The notes beneath the pieces are model-generated. The model was given only the letters and a program-made list of their open reading frames with translations, had not been told where the DNA came from and did not search any database. Both the position numbers and the translations under genes were made by a program. 5,719 nt of DNA from Pseudomonadota bacterium. Lineage in GTDB: Bacteria; Pseudomonadota; Alphaproteobacteria; Rhizobiales; Afifellaceae. Shown piece by piece: positions 1 through 5,355 of the stretch; within the stretch, counting starts at the first letter, position 1, and every line of letters begins with the position of its first letter. The stretch covers positions 1-5,719 of the forward strand of contig JAEZEK010000004.1 of NCBI GenBank assembly GCA_023417735.1, read 5' to 3'.

Positions 1-542
1 CCGTGGTCCCGCCAACCACCGTCGCGCCGCGGCAAGTGGTGCCCGCCCGCGCGCCCGCGGCCCCCGCCCGCCCGGCGATGGGCTTCGACCCGAAATACCT
101 GCCGGCGGTGGTCGATTACGGGGCCAAGCACAAGAAGGGCACCATCGTCATCGACAGCAAGGCGAAGCACCTCTACCTCGTGCTCGGCGACGGCAAGGCG
201 AAGCGCTACGGGATCGGCGTCGGCCGCGACGGCTTCGGCTGGTCGGGCACCGTGAAGGTCGCGCGCAAGGCGGAATGGCCGACCTGGACGCCGCCGGCCG
301 AGATGCGCAAGCGCCAGCCGCATTTGCCGCTGCAGATGGCGGGCGGCCCGAGCAACCCGCTCGGCGCGCGCGCTCTCTATCTCCACAGGAACGGCAAGGA
401 CACCCTCTTCCGCATCCACGGCTCGAACGAGCCCTGGACGATCGGACGCGCGGTTTCCTCCGGCTGCTTCCGGATGCGCAACGAGGACGTGGTCGACCTC
501 TACGAGCGGGTGCCGGTCGGCACCACCGTGGTCGTCCTCTAG
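1..542 (+). CDS. L,D-transpeptidase (YkuD domain), 5' end outside window
   Basis: This is the C-terminal 180 or so codons of a periplasmic L,D-transpeptidase. Enzymes of this family make 3-3 peptidoglycan cross-links or attach proteins to peptidoglycan through a catalytic Cys. The frame is open to the left edge. It begins inside a Pro/Ala/Val-rich stretch that looks like the linker after a signal peptide, so the GTG at base 3 is probably not the real start. The YkuD domain runs from about base 138 (GTIVIDSKAKHLYLV) to the end. The catalytic signature is present: the His of R-I-H-G at 417-419 and the Cys of S-S-G-C-F-R-M at 465-467, sixteen residues apart. The SHGC His of the textbook motif is Ser here, as I recall for many rhizobial members. 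A close paralogue follows at 776. The stop is TAG at 540-542, and a terminator-like hairpin lies 26 bases downstream. The family call is firm; the exact reaction (cross-linking or protein attachment) cannot be told. Confidence 0.93.
   Translation, partial: VVPPTTVAPRQVVPARAPAAPARPAMGFDPKYLPAVVDYGAKHKKGTIVIDSKAKHLYLVLGDGKAKRYGIGVGRDGFGWSGTVKVARKAEWPTWTPPAEMRKRQPHLPLQMAGGPSNPLGARALYLHRNGKDTLFRIHGSNEPWTIGRAVSSGCFRMRNEDVVDLYERVPVGTTVVVL
263..295 (+). repeat. 33-base direct repeat, copy 1 (inside first transpeptidase)
   Basis: Bases 263-295 are identical to 1108-1140, 845 bases downstream. Both copies encode the block RKAEWPTWTPP of the YkuD domain in the same frame. Shorter identical blocks flank the active sites of both genes. 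The repeat is a by-product of the tandem duplication and a possible site for unequal recombination. Confidence 0.9.
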
Positions 543-567
543 CCGCACGCGCCGGCACCGCCTGTCG

Positions 568-596
568 GCCCTCCCGGATCAGCCCGCCGGGAGGGC
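568..596 (+). terminator. Terminator-like hairpin after the first L,D-transpeptidase
   Basis: There is a perfect 10-bp stem: GCCCTCCCGG at 568-577 pairs with CCGGGAGGGC at 587-596 across a 9-base loop. It starts 25 bases after the TAG of the first transpeptidase. No clean T-run follows (only CTTTC a few bases on), so it is either a weakly canonical intrinsic terminator or an mRNA-stabilising 3' hairpin. It suggests the two paralogues are separate transcription units. Confidence 0.65.
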
Positions 597-679
597 ATCC
601 GCTTTCGCGTCCGCAGGACCCTCTGCTCGGGCGCGCGCGGGCACTCGCACCGTCTGCACGAACGCGTGAAGCCCGACGC

Positions 680-705
680 GGAACCTCAATCCATCTTCTT
701 ACATT
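680..705 (+). promoter_or_regulatory. Possible promoter patch upstream of the second L,D-transpeptidase
   Basis: The stretch around 685-712 is the most AT-rich part of the 233-base gap between the paralogues, so it is a likely promoter position. It contains GGAAC at 680-684, followed after 17 bases by CATT at 702-705. This is close to, but not exactly, the alphaproteobacterial general-stress (EcfG) pattern GGAAC-N16/17-CGTT. No convincing sigma-70 pair was found. The assignment is tentative. Confidence 0.2.
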
Positions 706-756
706 GTATTGCCACTGACGAGCGAAGCCGATCGACTTCCGGGGCCGGCCTCTCGC

Positions 757-765
757 AAGAAGGGG
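757..765 (+). promoter_or_regulatory. Ribosome binding site fixing the start of the second L,D-transpeptidase
   Basis: AAGAAGGGG at 757-765 ends 10 bases before the ATG at 776. The in-frame TTG at 767 lies only one base after it and is too close to be used. The ATG is therefore taken as the start. Confidence 0.6.
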
Positions 766-775
766 ATTGACTCTC

Positions 776-1396
776 ATGCATAAGACGCGCGCCGCCCGCG
801 CCCTTTGTCTGGGCGCGGCTGTCTCTATACTTTTGCCCGTGGTCGCCGAGGCGCAGGTCACGCGCTTCTTCGACCCGTCGACGCGGACCTACCTCACCTA
901 CGACCCGACGCCGAAGCGGGGCTGGAGCGCGCCGGCGGAGTATCGCCGCCAGATCGTGCCGTTCCAGACGCGGGAGGCGCCCGGAACGATCGTCATCGAT
1001 TCCCGGAGCAAGCACCTCTACTTCGTGCTCGCCGGCGGCCAGGCGATCCGCTACGGCATCGGCGTCGGGCGCGAGGGCTTCGGCTGGCAGGGCGTGGTGA
1101 AGGTCGGGCGCAAGGCGGAATGGCCGACCTGGACGCCGCCCTCGGAGATGATCGCGCGCGAGCCGACGCTCGCGAAGTTCGCCTCCGGCATGCCCGGCGG
1201 GCCGGACAACCCGCTCGGGGCGCGCGCGCTCTACCTCTATGACGGCGGGCGGGACACGATGTTCCGCATCCACGGCACCAACGAGCCCTGGACGATCGGG
1301 CACAACGTCTCGTCCGGCTGCATCAGGATGATGAACCACGACGTGGTGGAACTCCACCACCTCGCCTCCGTGGGCGCCAAAGTGATCGTGCAGTAG
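776..1396 (+). CDS. Secreted L,D-transpeptidase (YkuD domain), complete paralogue
   Basis: This is a 206-residue exported enzyme that probably remodels peptidoglycan in the periplasm. The N-terminus is a typical Sec signal peptide: positive start (M-H-K-T-R), a hydrophobic core at about residues 9-23, and a cleavage site A-E-A|Q near 26/27. A short Tyr/Asp/Pro-rich linker follows. The YkuD domain covers about residues 70-206. The catalytic residues are His166 in R-I-H-G-T-N and Cys182 in S-S-G-C-I-R-M, sixteen apart. The domain is strongly similar to the gene at 1-542, with shared blocks such as RKAEWPTWTPP, NPLGARALYL and NEPWTIG, including a 33-base identical DNA stretch. The N-terminal linkers differ: Pro/Ala-rich in the first gene and Tyr/Arg-rich here. 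This indicates a tandem duplication followed by divergence. The ATG at 776 was chosen over the TTG at 767 because of the ribosome binding site at 757-765. The gene ends in TAG at 1394-1396 and converges on the cytochrome gene. The substrate and the exact reaction are unknown. Confidence 0.95.
   Translation: MHKTRAARALCLGAAVSILLPVVAEAQVTRFFDPSTRTYLTYDPTPKRGWSAPAEYRRQIVPFQTREAPGTIVIDSRSKHLYFVLAGGQAIRYGIGVGREGFGWQGVVKVGRKAEWPTWTPPSEMIAREPTLAKFASGMPGGPDNPLGARALYLYDGGRDTMFRIHGTNEPWTIGHNVSSGCIRMMNHDVVELHHLASVGAKVIVQ
1108..1140 (+). repeat. 33-base direct repeat, copy 2 (inside second transpeptidase)
   Basis: This is the second copy of the repeat at 263-295. The two copies are identical over 33 bases, with mismatches immediately outside on both sides. 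Confidence 0.9.
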
Positions 1397-1407
1397 GGCA
1401 GCGGCCC

Positions 1408-1427
1408 GCCGGGCGCAGCCGCCCGGC
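1408..1427 (+). terminator. Hairpin downstream of the second L,D-transpeptidase
   Basis: GCCGGGCG at 1408-1415 pairs perfectly with CGCCCGGC at 1420-1427 around a 4-base loop, 11 bases after the TAG stop. No T-run follows. It is a probable terminator or 3' stabiliser for the transpeptidase transcript. The position in a convergent gap supports this role. Confidence 0.5.
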
Positions 1428-1450
1428 ATGCGGGATCTGAAACTCGACGC

Positions 1451-1473
1451 GGCGGCGGGCGATCCCCGCCGCC
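1451..1473 (-). terminator. Hairpin downstream of the multiheme cytochrome gene
   Basis: GGCGGCGGG at 1451-1459 pairs perfectly with CCCGCCGCC at 1465-1473 around a 5-base loop. On the minus strand it begins 6 bases after the TGA stop at 1480-1482. Only a short T-rich bit (GAGTTTC) follows on that strand. It is a probable terminator for the cytochrome gene. Confidence 0.5.
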
Positions 1474-1479
1474 TCGGCA

Positions 1480-2568
1480 TCAGGGCCGCCGGATCGCACC
1501 GGCGTCGAAGGCGACCTGCTCGGACAGGCTTGCCAGACTGTCGTGCAGCAGCTGCAGGAGATAGGCGGGATTGTGCACGAAGCCGCCCGGATCCTTCGTC
1601 GCCACCTGGTAATTGTAGGCCGCCTTGAGGAGGCGCGGCGTCCAGTTCCGGTAGCGGTTCTCCATGACCGAATCCTCGGGCGTGACCCGGCCGTCACCGT
1701 CCGGGTCCGCGAAGAAGTACGGAAAGCGGCTGCCATAGCCGATCGGGGCCCCGGCCACCTCCGCCGCATAGGCGCGGATCGCGTCGAAGAGTTTCGCGCG
1801 CAGCCCCTCGATCTCGGAATGGATGCCGCCCGCAGCGTCGCCGTCGCCGTCGAAATCGCCATGCCTCGTGCGGATCGCGCGGACGTCGTCGACGCCGCGA
1901 TGGCAGGACAGGCAGGACGAAGTCTCGACCGCCGTGGTGTGCGGATCGTGGCACGCGACGCAGGTGTTCGCGCTCGGCACGTGGTGGAATCGTCCGGCAT
2001 AGGTCCGGCCGGGATAGTGATAGCCGCCGCGCACATCGGCGCCGTGCATCACGGCGGCCGCGACACCGTAATGGATGTTGATGAAGGCGAGGTCGGCAGA
2101 GACCTCGTCCTCGCCGAGCGGCGCGGTCGCCGCCGCGACAGCGTCGCCCGACTGCCGGCCCTGGTGGCACACGCTGCACCTCGCCGAGGCGGCCAGGCCG
2201 TCGACCGCGACGCCGGAGGGGAAGGTGACGCCGTCGAGCGCATGGGCGGCACCGGTGTGGCAGGAGGCGCAGCCGATCGGCGCATTCACGGCCGCGGGGC
2301 CGTCGATGGCACCCGGCGCCGTGCCGTCCGCGCCGAGGAAATCGATGAACCCCGGCTGCGAATGGCATGTGGCGCAGGCCTGGGGCACGGCGCCTTCCCG
2401 GTTCCAATAGGTGAAGGAGGGCGAATGGTAGTCGCCGTGCGGCGAGGCGAGCCAGGCCTCGACAAGCGCGGCCAGGGCATCGTCGGCCTGCGCGGCCGCC
2501 GGGCCGCAAAGGAGGGACAAAGTGAGGATCGCCGCGGCGACGCGTCCTGCTCGTCTGACCATGTGCAC
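1480..2568 (-). CDS. Exported five-heme c-type cytochrome with EF-hand-like loops
   Basis: This is a 362-residue periplasmic or envelope electron carrier. A Sec signal peptide is visible (M-V-R-R-A-G-R start, hydrophobic core about residues 10-21, cleavage near A-A-A|Q at 26/27). There are five covalent heme sites of the C-x-x-C-H type at residues 65-69, 100-104, 131-135, 203-207 and 219-223. Additional His residues (44, 48, 109, 166, 175, 184, 195, 196, 210, 236) could supply distal ligands. The C-terminal third has no heme site. It carries two Asp loops (D238-x-D-G-D-G-D, and D288-P-D-G-D-G-R-V-T-P-E-D299), the second fitting a calcium-binding EF-hand loop, and then a conserved-looking block with N-W-T-P-R-L-L-K-A-A-Y-N-Y-Q. 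From memory this architecture recurs in a family of uncharacterised multiheme cytochromes; the physiological partner is not known. The GTG start at 2568 lies 6 bases after AGGAGG. The ATG two codons in (2562) is an alternative with spacing 12. The gene is transcribed divergently from the membrane flavocytochrome at 2778, which could donate electrons to it. Confidence 0.9.
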   Translation of the reverse strand: MHMVRRAGRVAAAILTLSLLCGPAAAQADDALAALVEAWLASPHGDYHSPSFTYWNREGAVPQACATCHSQPGFIDFLGADGTAPGAIDGPAAVNAPIGCASCHTGAAHALDGVTFPSGVAVDGLAASARCSVCHQGRQSGDAVAAATAPLGEDEVSADLAFINIHYGVAAAVMHGADVRGGYHYPGRTYAGRFHHVPSANTCVACHDPHTTAVETSSCLSCHRGVDDVRAIRTRHGDFDGDGDAAGGIHSEIEGLRAKLFDAIRAYAAEVAGAPIGYGSRFPYFFADPDGDGRVTPEDSVMENRYRNWTPRLLKAAYNYQVATKDPGGFVHNPAYLLQLLHDSLASLSEQVAFDAGAIRRP

Positions 2569-2572
2569 GTCC

Positions 2573-2580
2573 GTCCTCCT
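2573..2580 (-). promoter_or_regulatory. Strong ribosome binding site of the cytochrome gene
   Basis: On the minus strand AGGAGGAC occupies 2580-2573. The AGGAGG core ends 6 bases before the GTG at 2568 and 12 bases before the ATG at 2562. The spacing favours GTG as the start, though both are possible. Confidence 0.7.
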
Positions 2581-2603
2581 CCGCTCCTTGTCGCACCTGC
2601 CCG

Positions 2604-2619
2604 TGACAAACTGTTGTCA
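2604..2619. promoter_or_regulatory. Palindromic operator candidate TGACAA-N4-TTGTCA
   Basis: TGACAAACTGTTGTCA is a perfect 6+6 inverted repeat with a 4-base spacer, centred about 44 bases upstream of the cytochrome start codon. The size and symmetry suit a dimeric helix-turn-helix regulator. The arms do not match the FNR/FixK box (TTGAT-N4-ATCAA). I cannot name the regulator. It lies in the intergenic region shared by the divergent redox genes. Confidence 0.4.
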
Positions 2620-2682
2620 GCGGATGCCGCCCTCGGCCTTGACCTCCTTCAGCATGTCATCACCAATGGTGCATAGCACCAT
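2617..2682 (-). CDS. Possible 21-residue small ORF upstream of the cytochrome
   Basis: On the minus strand an ATG at 2682-2680 opens 21 codons (M-V-L-C-T-I-G-D-D-M-L-K-E-V...G-G-I-R) ending in TGA at 2619-2617, 48 bases before the cytochrome start. The acidic and basic composition looks protein-like, and the frame is open for a further 13 codons upstream without another start codon. There is no clear ribosome binding site. It also overlaps the palindromes at 2661-2687 and ends inside the one at 2604-2619. It could be a leader peptide, the remnant of an older gene, or chance. Confidence is low. Confidence 0.15.
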   Translation of the reverse strand: MVLCTIGDDMLKEVKAEGGIR

Positions 2683-2687
2683 GCTAT
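2661..2687. promoter_or_regulatory. Cluster of three overlapping inverted repeats
   Basis: Three overlapping palindromes occupy 27 bases. CACCA-A-TGGTG lies at 2661-2671, ATGGTGC-ATA-GCACCAT (7+7) at 2666-2682, and ATAGCA-CCA-TGCTAT (6+6) at 2673-2687. All arms are perfect. The block is less GC-rich than its surroundings and sits between the two divergent redox genes, so it is a good candidate for an operator or promoter core. Competing hairpins in RNA are also possible. No regulator can be assigned. Confidence 0.4.
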
Positions 2688-2709
2688 TCGCGTCGAGGCC
2701 ACCATGAGC

Positions 2710-2726
2710 AGGGAGAAAAGGTCATA
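2710..2726 (+). promoter_or_regulatory. Strong Shine-Dalgarno-like sequence facing an ATA codon
   Basis: AGGGAGAAAAGG at 2710-2721 is the only good Shine-Dalgarno-like sequence upstream of the membrane flavocytochrome. The GGAG core (2712-2715) ends 8 bases before ATA at 2724, which is in frame with the flavocytochrome with no stop between. No ATG, GTG or TTG lies at a usable distance. The same purines fall inside a 7-codon ORF, ATG at 2704 to TAA at 2725-2727. The normal ATG at 2778 has no recognisable ribosome binding site. Confidence 0.35.
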
Positions 2727-2777
2727 AGCGGGAGCGCGGCGGTCAAGGCGCCGGGCGCAAGCCTGCGGCTGCCGGGC

Positions 2778-4187
2778 ATGATCCTTGCGTTGATCTACGT
2801 CGCCGTATGCGTCGCCGCCCTGGCCTTCGCCGCGGGCCGGCGCGTGGCTCCGCTCGACCCTTGGGAGAAGGCGGCGGCGGGGCTCGGGCTCGTGGCGCTG
2901 GCCGCCATGGCTGTGCAGTTCGTCACCTCCGGCCGGTTCGAGGCGGTGTCCGGGCGGCTCGGGATCGACAAGATCATGGCGTTCCACAAGGTCGCCGCCG
3001 GCTGGATCCTGGTGGCGGTGCTCCTCCACCCGCTCCTCTACGTCCTGCCGACCTTCATCGACAACCCGTCCCTCGGCCGCGAGCGCCTGACGGCCTACCT
3101 GACGCTGCCACATTATCGCAGCGGGGTGGCGGCGCTCGTCGCGACCGTCGTGCTGTTACCGATCTCGGCGCTGCGCGACCGGTTGCCCTGGCGATACGAG
3201 GTGTGGCGGGCGAGCCACATCCTGCTCGCGACGACGGCGGTCGCCGGCGGGCTCCACCACGCTCTGACGGCCGGCCGGTTCAGCTCGGCCGGGACCGTCC
3301 ACGGGTTGTGGGTGCTTGCGGCCTTCGCCGTGGCCGGGGTGATCGTGACCCTCTACGGCTGGCGCTGGCTGAAGCTGCACATCCGGCCGTGGCGGCTCGA
3401 GCAGGTCACGAAGCGGGCCGACCGTATGTGGGAGCTCGACATCAGGCCGGCGCCGGGCAATCCGCCGTGGCCCTATCGCGCGGGCCAGTTCGTCTGGATG
3501 ACCGAGGGCCGGCGGCGCTTCCCGCTGTTCGACCATCCCTTCTCCATCGCCGACAGCCCGAGCCGGCCCGGCTTGAGCCTGATCATCAAGGAGGCCGGCG
3601 ACTTCACCAGCACCGTGGGAGGCCTGCCGCCCGGCACGCCGATCGGCATCGACGGCCCCTATGGCGAGTTCACGCTCGAGGCGCACGATGCCGGCGCCGT
3701 CCTCCTCATTGCCGGCGGCGTCGGCATCGCGCCGGTCATGGGGCTCCTGCGCGACATGGTCGCGCGCAGGGATGCGAGGCCGGTGAGGCTTGCCTACGCG
3801 GCCGGACGACCGGAGAACTTCGCCTGCCTGGACGAGATCGAGCTCGCAAAGGACGTACTCGACCTGCGGGCGCTGCTCATCAGCGAGGAGAGCACGGAAG
3901 GCTGGACAGGCGCGGTCGGCCTCCTCGACAGGGCGCGCCTCGAGGACCTGCTCGCGGATCTCGAGCGGCGGGGGACCGTCGCCTTCATCTGCGGGCCCGG
4001 GCGCATGGTGACGGCGGTCTCCGACGCATTGCTTGATCTCGGCCTGCCGATGGCGAACGTCGTCTACGAGCGGTTCGACTACGGTGGCGGCGCAGCTTCG
4101 CGGCAGGACCGGCGTCGCACGCTGGAATATCTCGGCGGCGGCGCGGGCCTTGCCGCGGCAACGCTGGCGTTCGTCGCTCTCGGCTGA
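2778..4187 (+). CDS. Membrane flavocytochrome, ferric reductase/NADPH oxidase type
   Basis: This is a 469-residue transmembrane oxidoreductase predicted to move electrons from cytosolic NAD(P)H through FAD and two membrane hemes to the outer face. The N-terminal half (about residues 1-200) is a ferric-reductase-like membrane domain of roughly six helices. It has two His pairs at NOX-like spacing: His70/His84 and His147/His160 (or 161). An FAD domain follows from about 203 to 300, with H-P-F-S-I-A-D at 253-259 and G-P-Y-G-E-F at 293-298. The NAD(P) domain carries G-G-V-G-I-A-P-V at 313-320 and C-G-P at 405-407. No 2Fe-2S ferredoxin domain is present. Unusually, after the normal end (Y-E-R-F-D-Y, 430-435) comes a basic patch and a hydrophobic Gly/Ala-rich segment at about 451-469 that looks like an extra membrane helix. 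The start is uncertain: ATG 2778 lacks a ribosome binding site, and the frame is open upstream to 2643 without ATG, GTG or TTG. The substrate may be iron, a quinone or the divergent multiheme cytochrome; it cannot be decided here. Confidence 0.9.
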   Translation: MILALIYVAVCVAALAFAAGRRVAPLDPWEKAAAGLGLVALAAMAVQFVTSGRFEAVSGRLGIDKIMAFHKVAAGWILVAVLLHPLLYVLPTFIDNPSLGRERLTAYLTLPHYRSGVAALVATVVLLPISALRDRLPWRYEVWRASHILLATTAVAGGLHHALTAGRFSSAGTVHGLWVLAAFAVAGVIVTLYGWRWLKLHIRPWRLEQVTKRADRMWELDIRPAPGNPPWPYRAGQFVWMTEGRRRFPLFDHPFSIADSPSRPGLSLIIKEAGDFTSTVGGLPPGTPIGIDGPYGEFTLEAHDAGAVLLIAGGVGIAPVMGLLRDMVARRDARPVRLAYAAGRPENFACLDEIELAKDVLDLRALLISEESTEGWTGAVGLLDRARLEDLLADLERRGTVAFICGPGRMVTAVSDALLDLGLPMANVVYERFDYGGGAASRQDRRRTLEYLGGGAGLAAATLAFVALG

Positions 4188-4209
4188 AGGGCGGCAGGGC
4201 AGCGACCGC

Positions 4210-5289
4210 CTACCGCTTCTCCGACGTCGCGGCGCCCCGCTCCTCCCATTCGCCGCCCAGCGCGTCGCGGATGTAGAGCTCCCGTACCAGGATCATGCCC
4301 GCCGCCGCGATCGGAACGGCGAGTGCCACGCCGAGAACGCCGAAGAGCGCCCCGAGCAGCAGCTGCATGCCGAGGCTGAAGGCCGGCGGGATCCGTGTCG
4401 TGTGGCGCTGCACGATCGGGTTCAGCACGTTGCTCTCCATCCCCTGGATGAGGAGGTAGATGGCGAGCCCCCAGGCCGCCATCTCGGGGCTGTGCGAGAG
4501 CCCGATGAGCACGATCGCGAACCCCGCCATGATCGGGCCGAGCGTCGGGATGAACTCGAGCAGGCCCGCCTGGAGCGCGAGCATCAGGGCGAACGGCATG
4601 CCGACCAGGAGAAGGAGCACGTAGGTCAGCAGGAAGATCACGATCATGCTGATCGCCTGCCCGGTCAGCCAGCGCCGAAGGTAGGCGATCGACTGGTCGA
4701 GCACGTCGGCGACGCGTTCGCGGCGGCCGCGCGGCAGCAGGCTGAGAAGCGCCGTTCGATAGATGCCCGGATCCCAGGCGAAGAAGATCGCCAGGAAGAG
4801 CACCAGCGCAACGTTGCCGACTGCGCCGAACGTGGCGAAAAGCGCATTCGTCGCGCCGCCGAAAAGGGCGCGCGCGCTCGGCAGCAGCCCCTGCATCGGC
4901 TCGCCGCCCCCCCCGTTCTCGGACGACCGCAGGCCGATCCGGCCGAGCAGATCCATGAGGCGGCTGACCTGCTCGCCGAGCGTGCTGACGAGGCTCCCGG
5001 CTTGCTGCGCGAGGCTCGCACCGCTCCAGGCGAGCGCGGCACCCAGCACGAGAACGAGCACGAGCGCGGTCAGCACGAGCCTGAACCGGCGCCCGCCGCC
5101 GATCACCCGGCCGAACGCGCGCGCCCCGGCGTCGAGCGCCACTGCGAAGACGATCCCGGCGAAGATCAAGAGGAGCGCGCTCGCCGCATGCCAGACGATG
5201 AAGACGGCAACCAGGAAAGCGGTGGCGATCGCGGCAACGAGCGTGGCGGACCTGGCGAGGCCCGGCGGCGGATCGGCTTCAGGCACCAT
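4210..5289 (-). CDS. AI-2E (PerM) family membrane transporter
   Basis: This is a 359-residue polytopic inner-membrane protein of the AI-2E/PerM family. Named members have been linked to autoinducer-2 export or to Na+/H+ antiport, but most are of unknown substrate. It has two hydrophobic helices at about residues 13-54, a third near 70-90, and an amphipathic periplasmic-type region (about 90-140) with a Gly/Glu-rich loop. The conserved C-terminal membrane core follows. Family-typical blocks are L-E-F-I-P-T-L-G-P-I, Q-G-M-E-S-N-V-L-N-P-I-V-Q, and the Gly/Leu-rich last helix pair ending V-P-I-A-A. The length is normal. The ATG at 5289 is preceded by AGGAGA (5304-5299) with 9-base spacing. The gene starts 66 bases after the stop of the Inh/Omp19-like gene on the same strand and no clear terminator lies between, so co-transcription is possible. 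It ends TAG at 4210-4212, 22 bases from the convergent flavocytochrome stop. The substrate is unknown. Confidence 0.93.
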   Translation of the reverse strand: MVPEADPPPGLARSATLVAAIATAFLVAVFIVWHAASALLLIFAGIVFAVALDAGARAFGRVIGGGRRFRLVLTALVLVLVLGAALAWSGASLAQQAGSLVSTLGEQVSRLMDLLGRIGLRSSENGGGGEPMQGLLPSARALFGGATNALFATFGAVGNVALVLFLAIFFAWDPGIYRTALLSLLPRGRRERVADVLDQSIAYLRRWLTGQAISMIVIFLLTYVLLLLVGMPFALMLALQAGLLEFIPTLGPIMAGFAIVLIGLSHSPEMAAWGLAIYLLIQGMESNVLNPIVQRHTTRIPPAFSLGMQLLLGALFGVLGVALAVPIAAAGMILVRELYIRDALGGEWEERGAATSEKR

Positions 5290-5355
5290 CGGGCAGATTC
5301 TCCTGAGGCCGCGGCATTGCGGGCGATAGCGGGACGGGCGCGCCTCTCGCGGACG

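Noticed and set aside
767..775. TTG at 767 as an alternative start of the second transpeptidase
   Set aside because: The Shine-Dalgarno-like sequence ends at 765, leaving almost no spacing; the ATG at 776 fits much better.
686..1480. 264-codon minus-strand frame over the second transpeptidase
   Set aside because: Antisense shadow of a clear YkuD gene; the composition is Arg/Ala/Pro-rich and no domain is visible.
2604..2619. FNR/FixK binding site
   Set aside because: The arms read TGACAA...TTGTCA, whereas the FNR/FixK box is TTGAT-N4-ATCAA; the symmetry is similar but the bases do not match.
1543..2676. Long open frame (377 codons) on the plus strand opposite the cytochrome
   Set aside because: It is antisense to a gene with five heme motifs and a signal peptide. 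Its translation is Arg/Gly/Ala/Val-rich without motifs, as expected for shadow frames in GC-rich DNA.
2649..3113. 154-codon minus-strand frame running from the flavocytochrome into the divergent region
   Set aside because: Most of it is antisense to the membrane domain. The tail has some hydrophobic residues but no ribosome binding site, motif or family resemblance.
2807..4036. 409-codon plus-strand frame inside the flavocytochrome
   Set aside because: An alternative frame of a well-supported gene; extremely Arg/Ala/Gly-rich and without motifs.
4188..4209. GGCGG...CCGCC inverted repeat in the gap between flavocytochrome and transporter (arms 4190-4194 and 4206-4210)
   Set aside because: Only 5 bp with an 11-base loop and no T-run, which is expected by chance in such GC-rich DNA; not called as a terminator.
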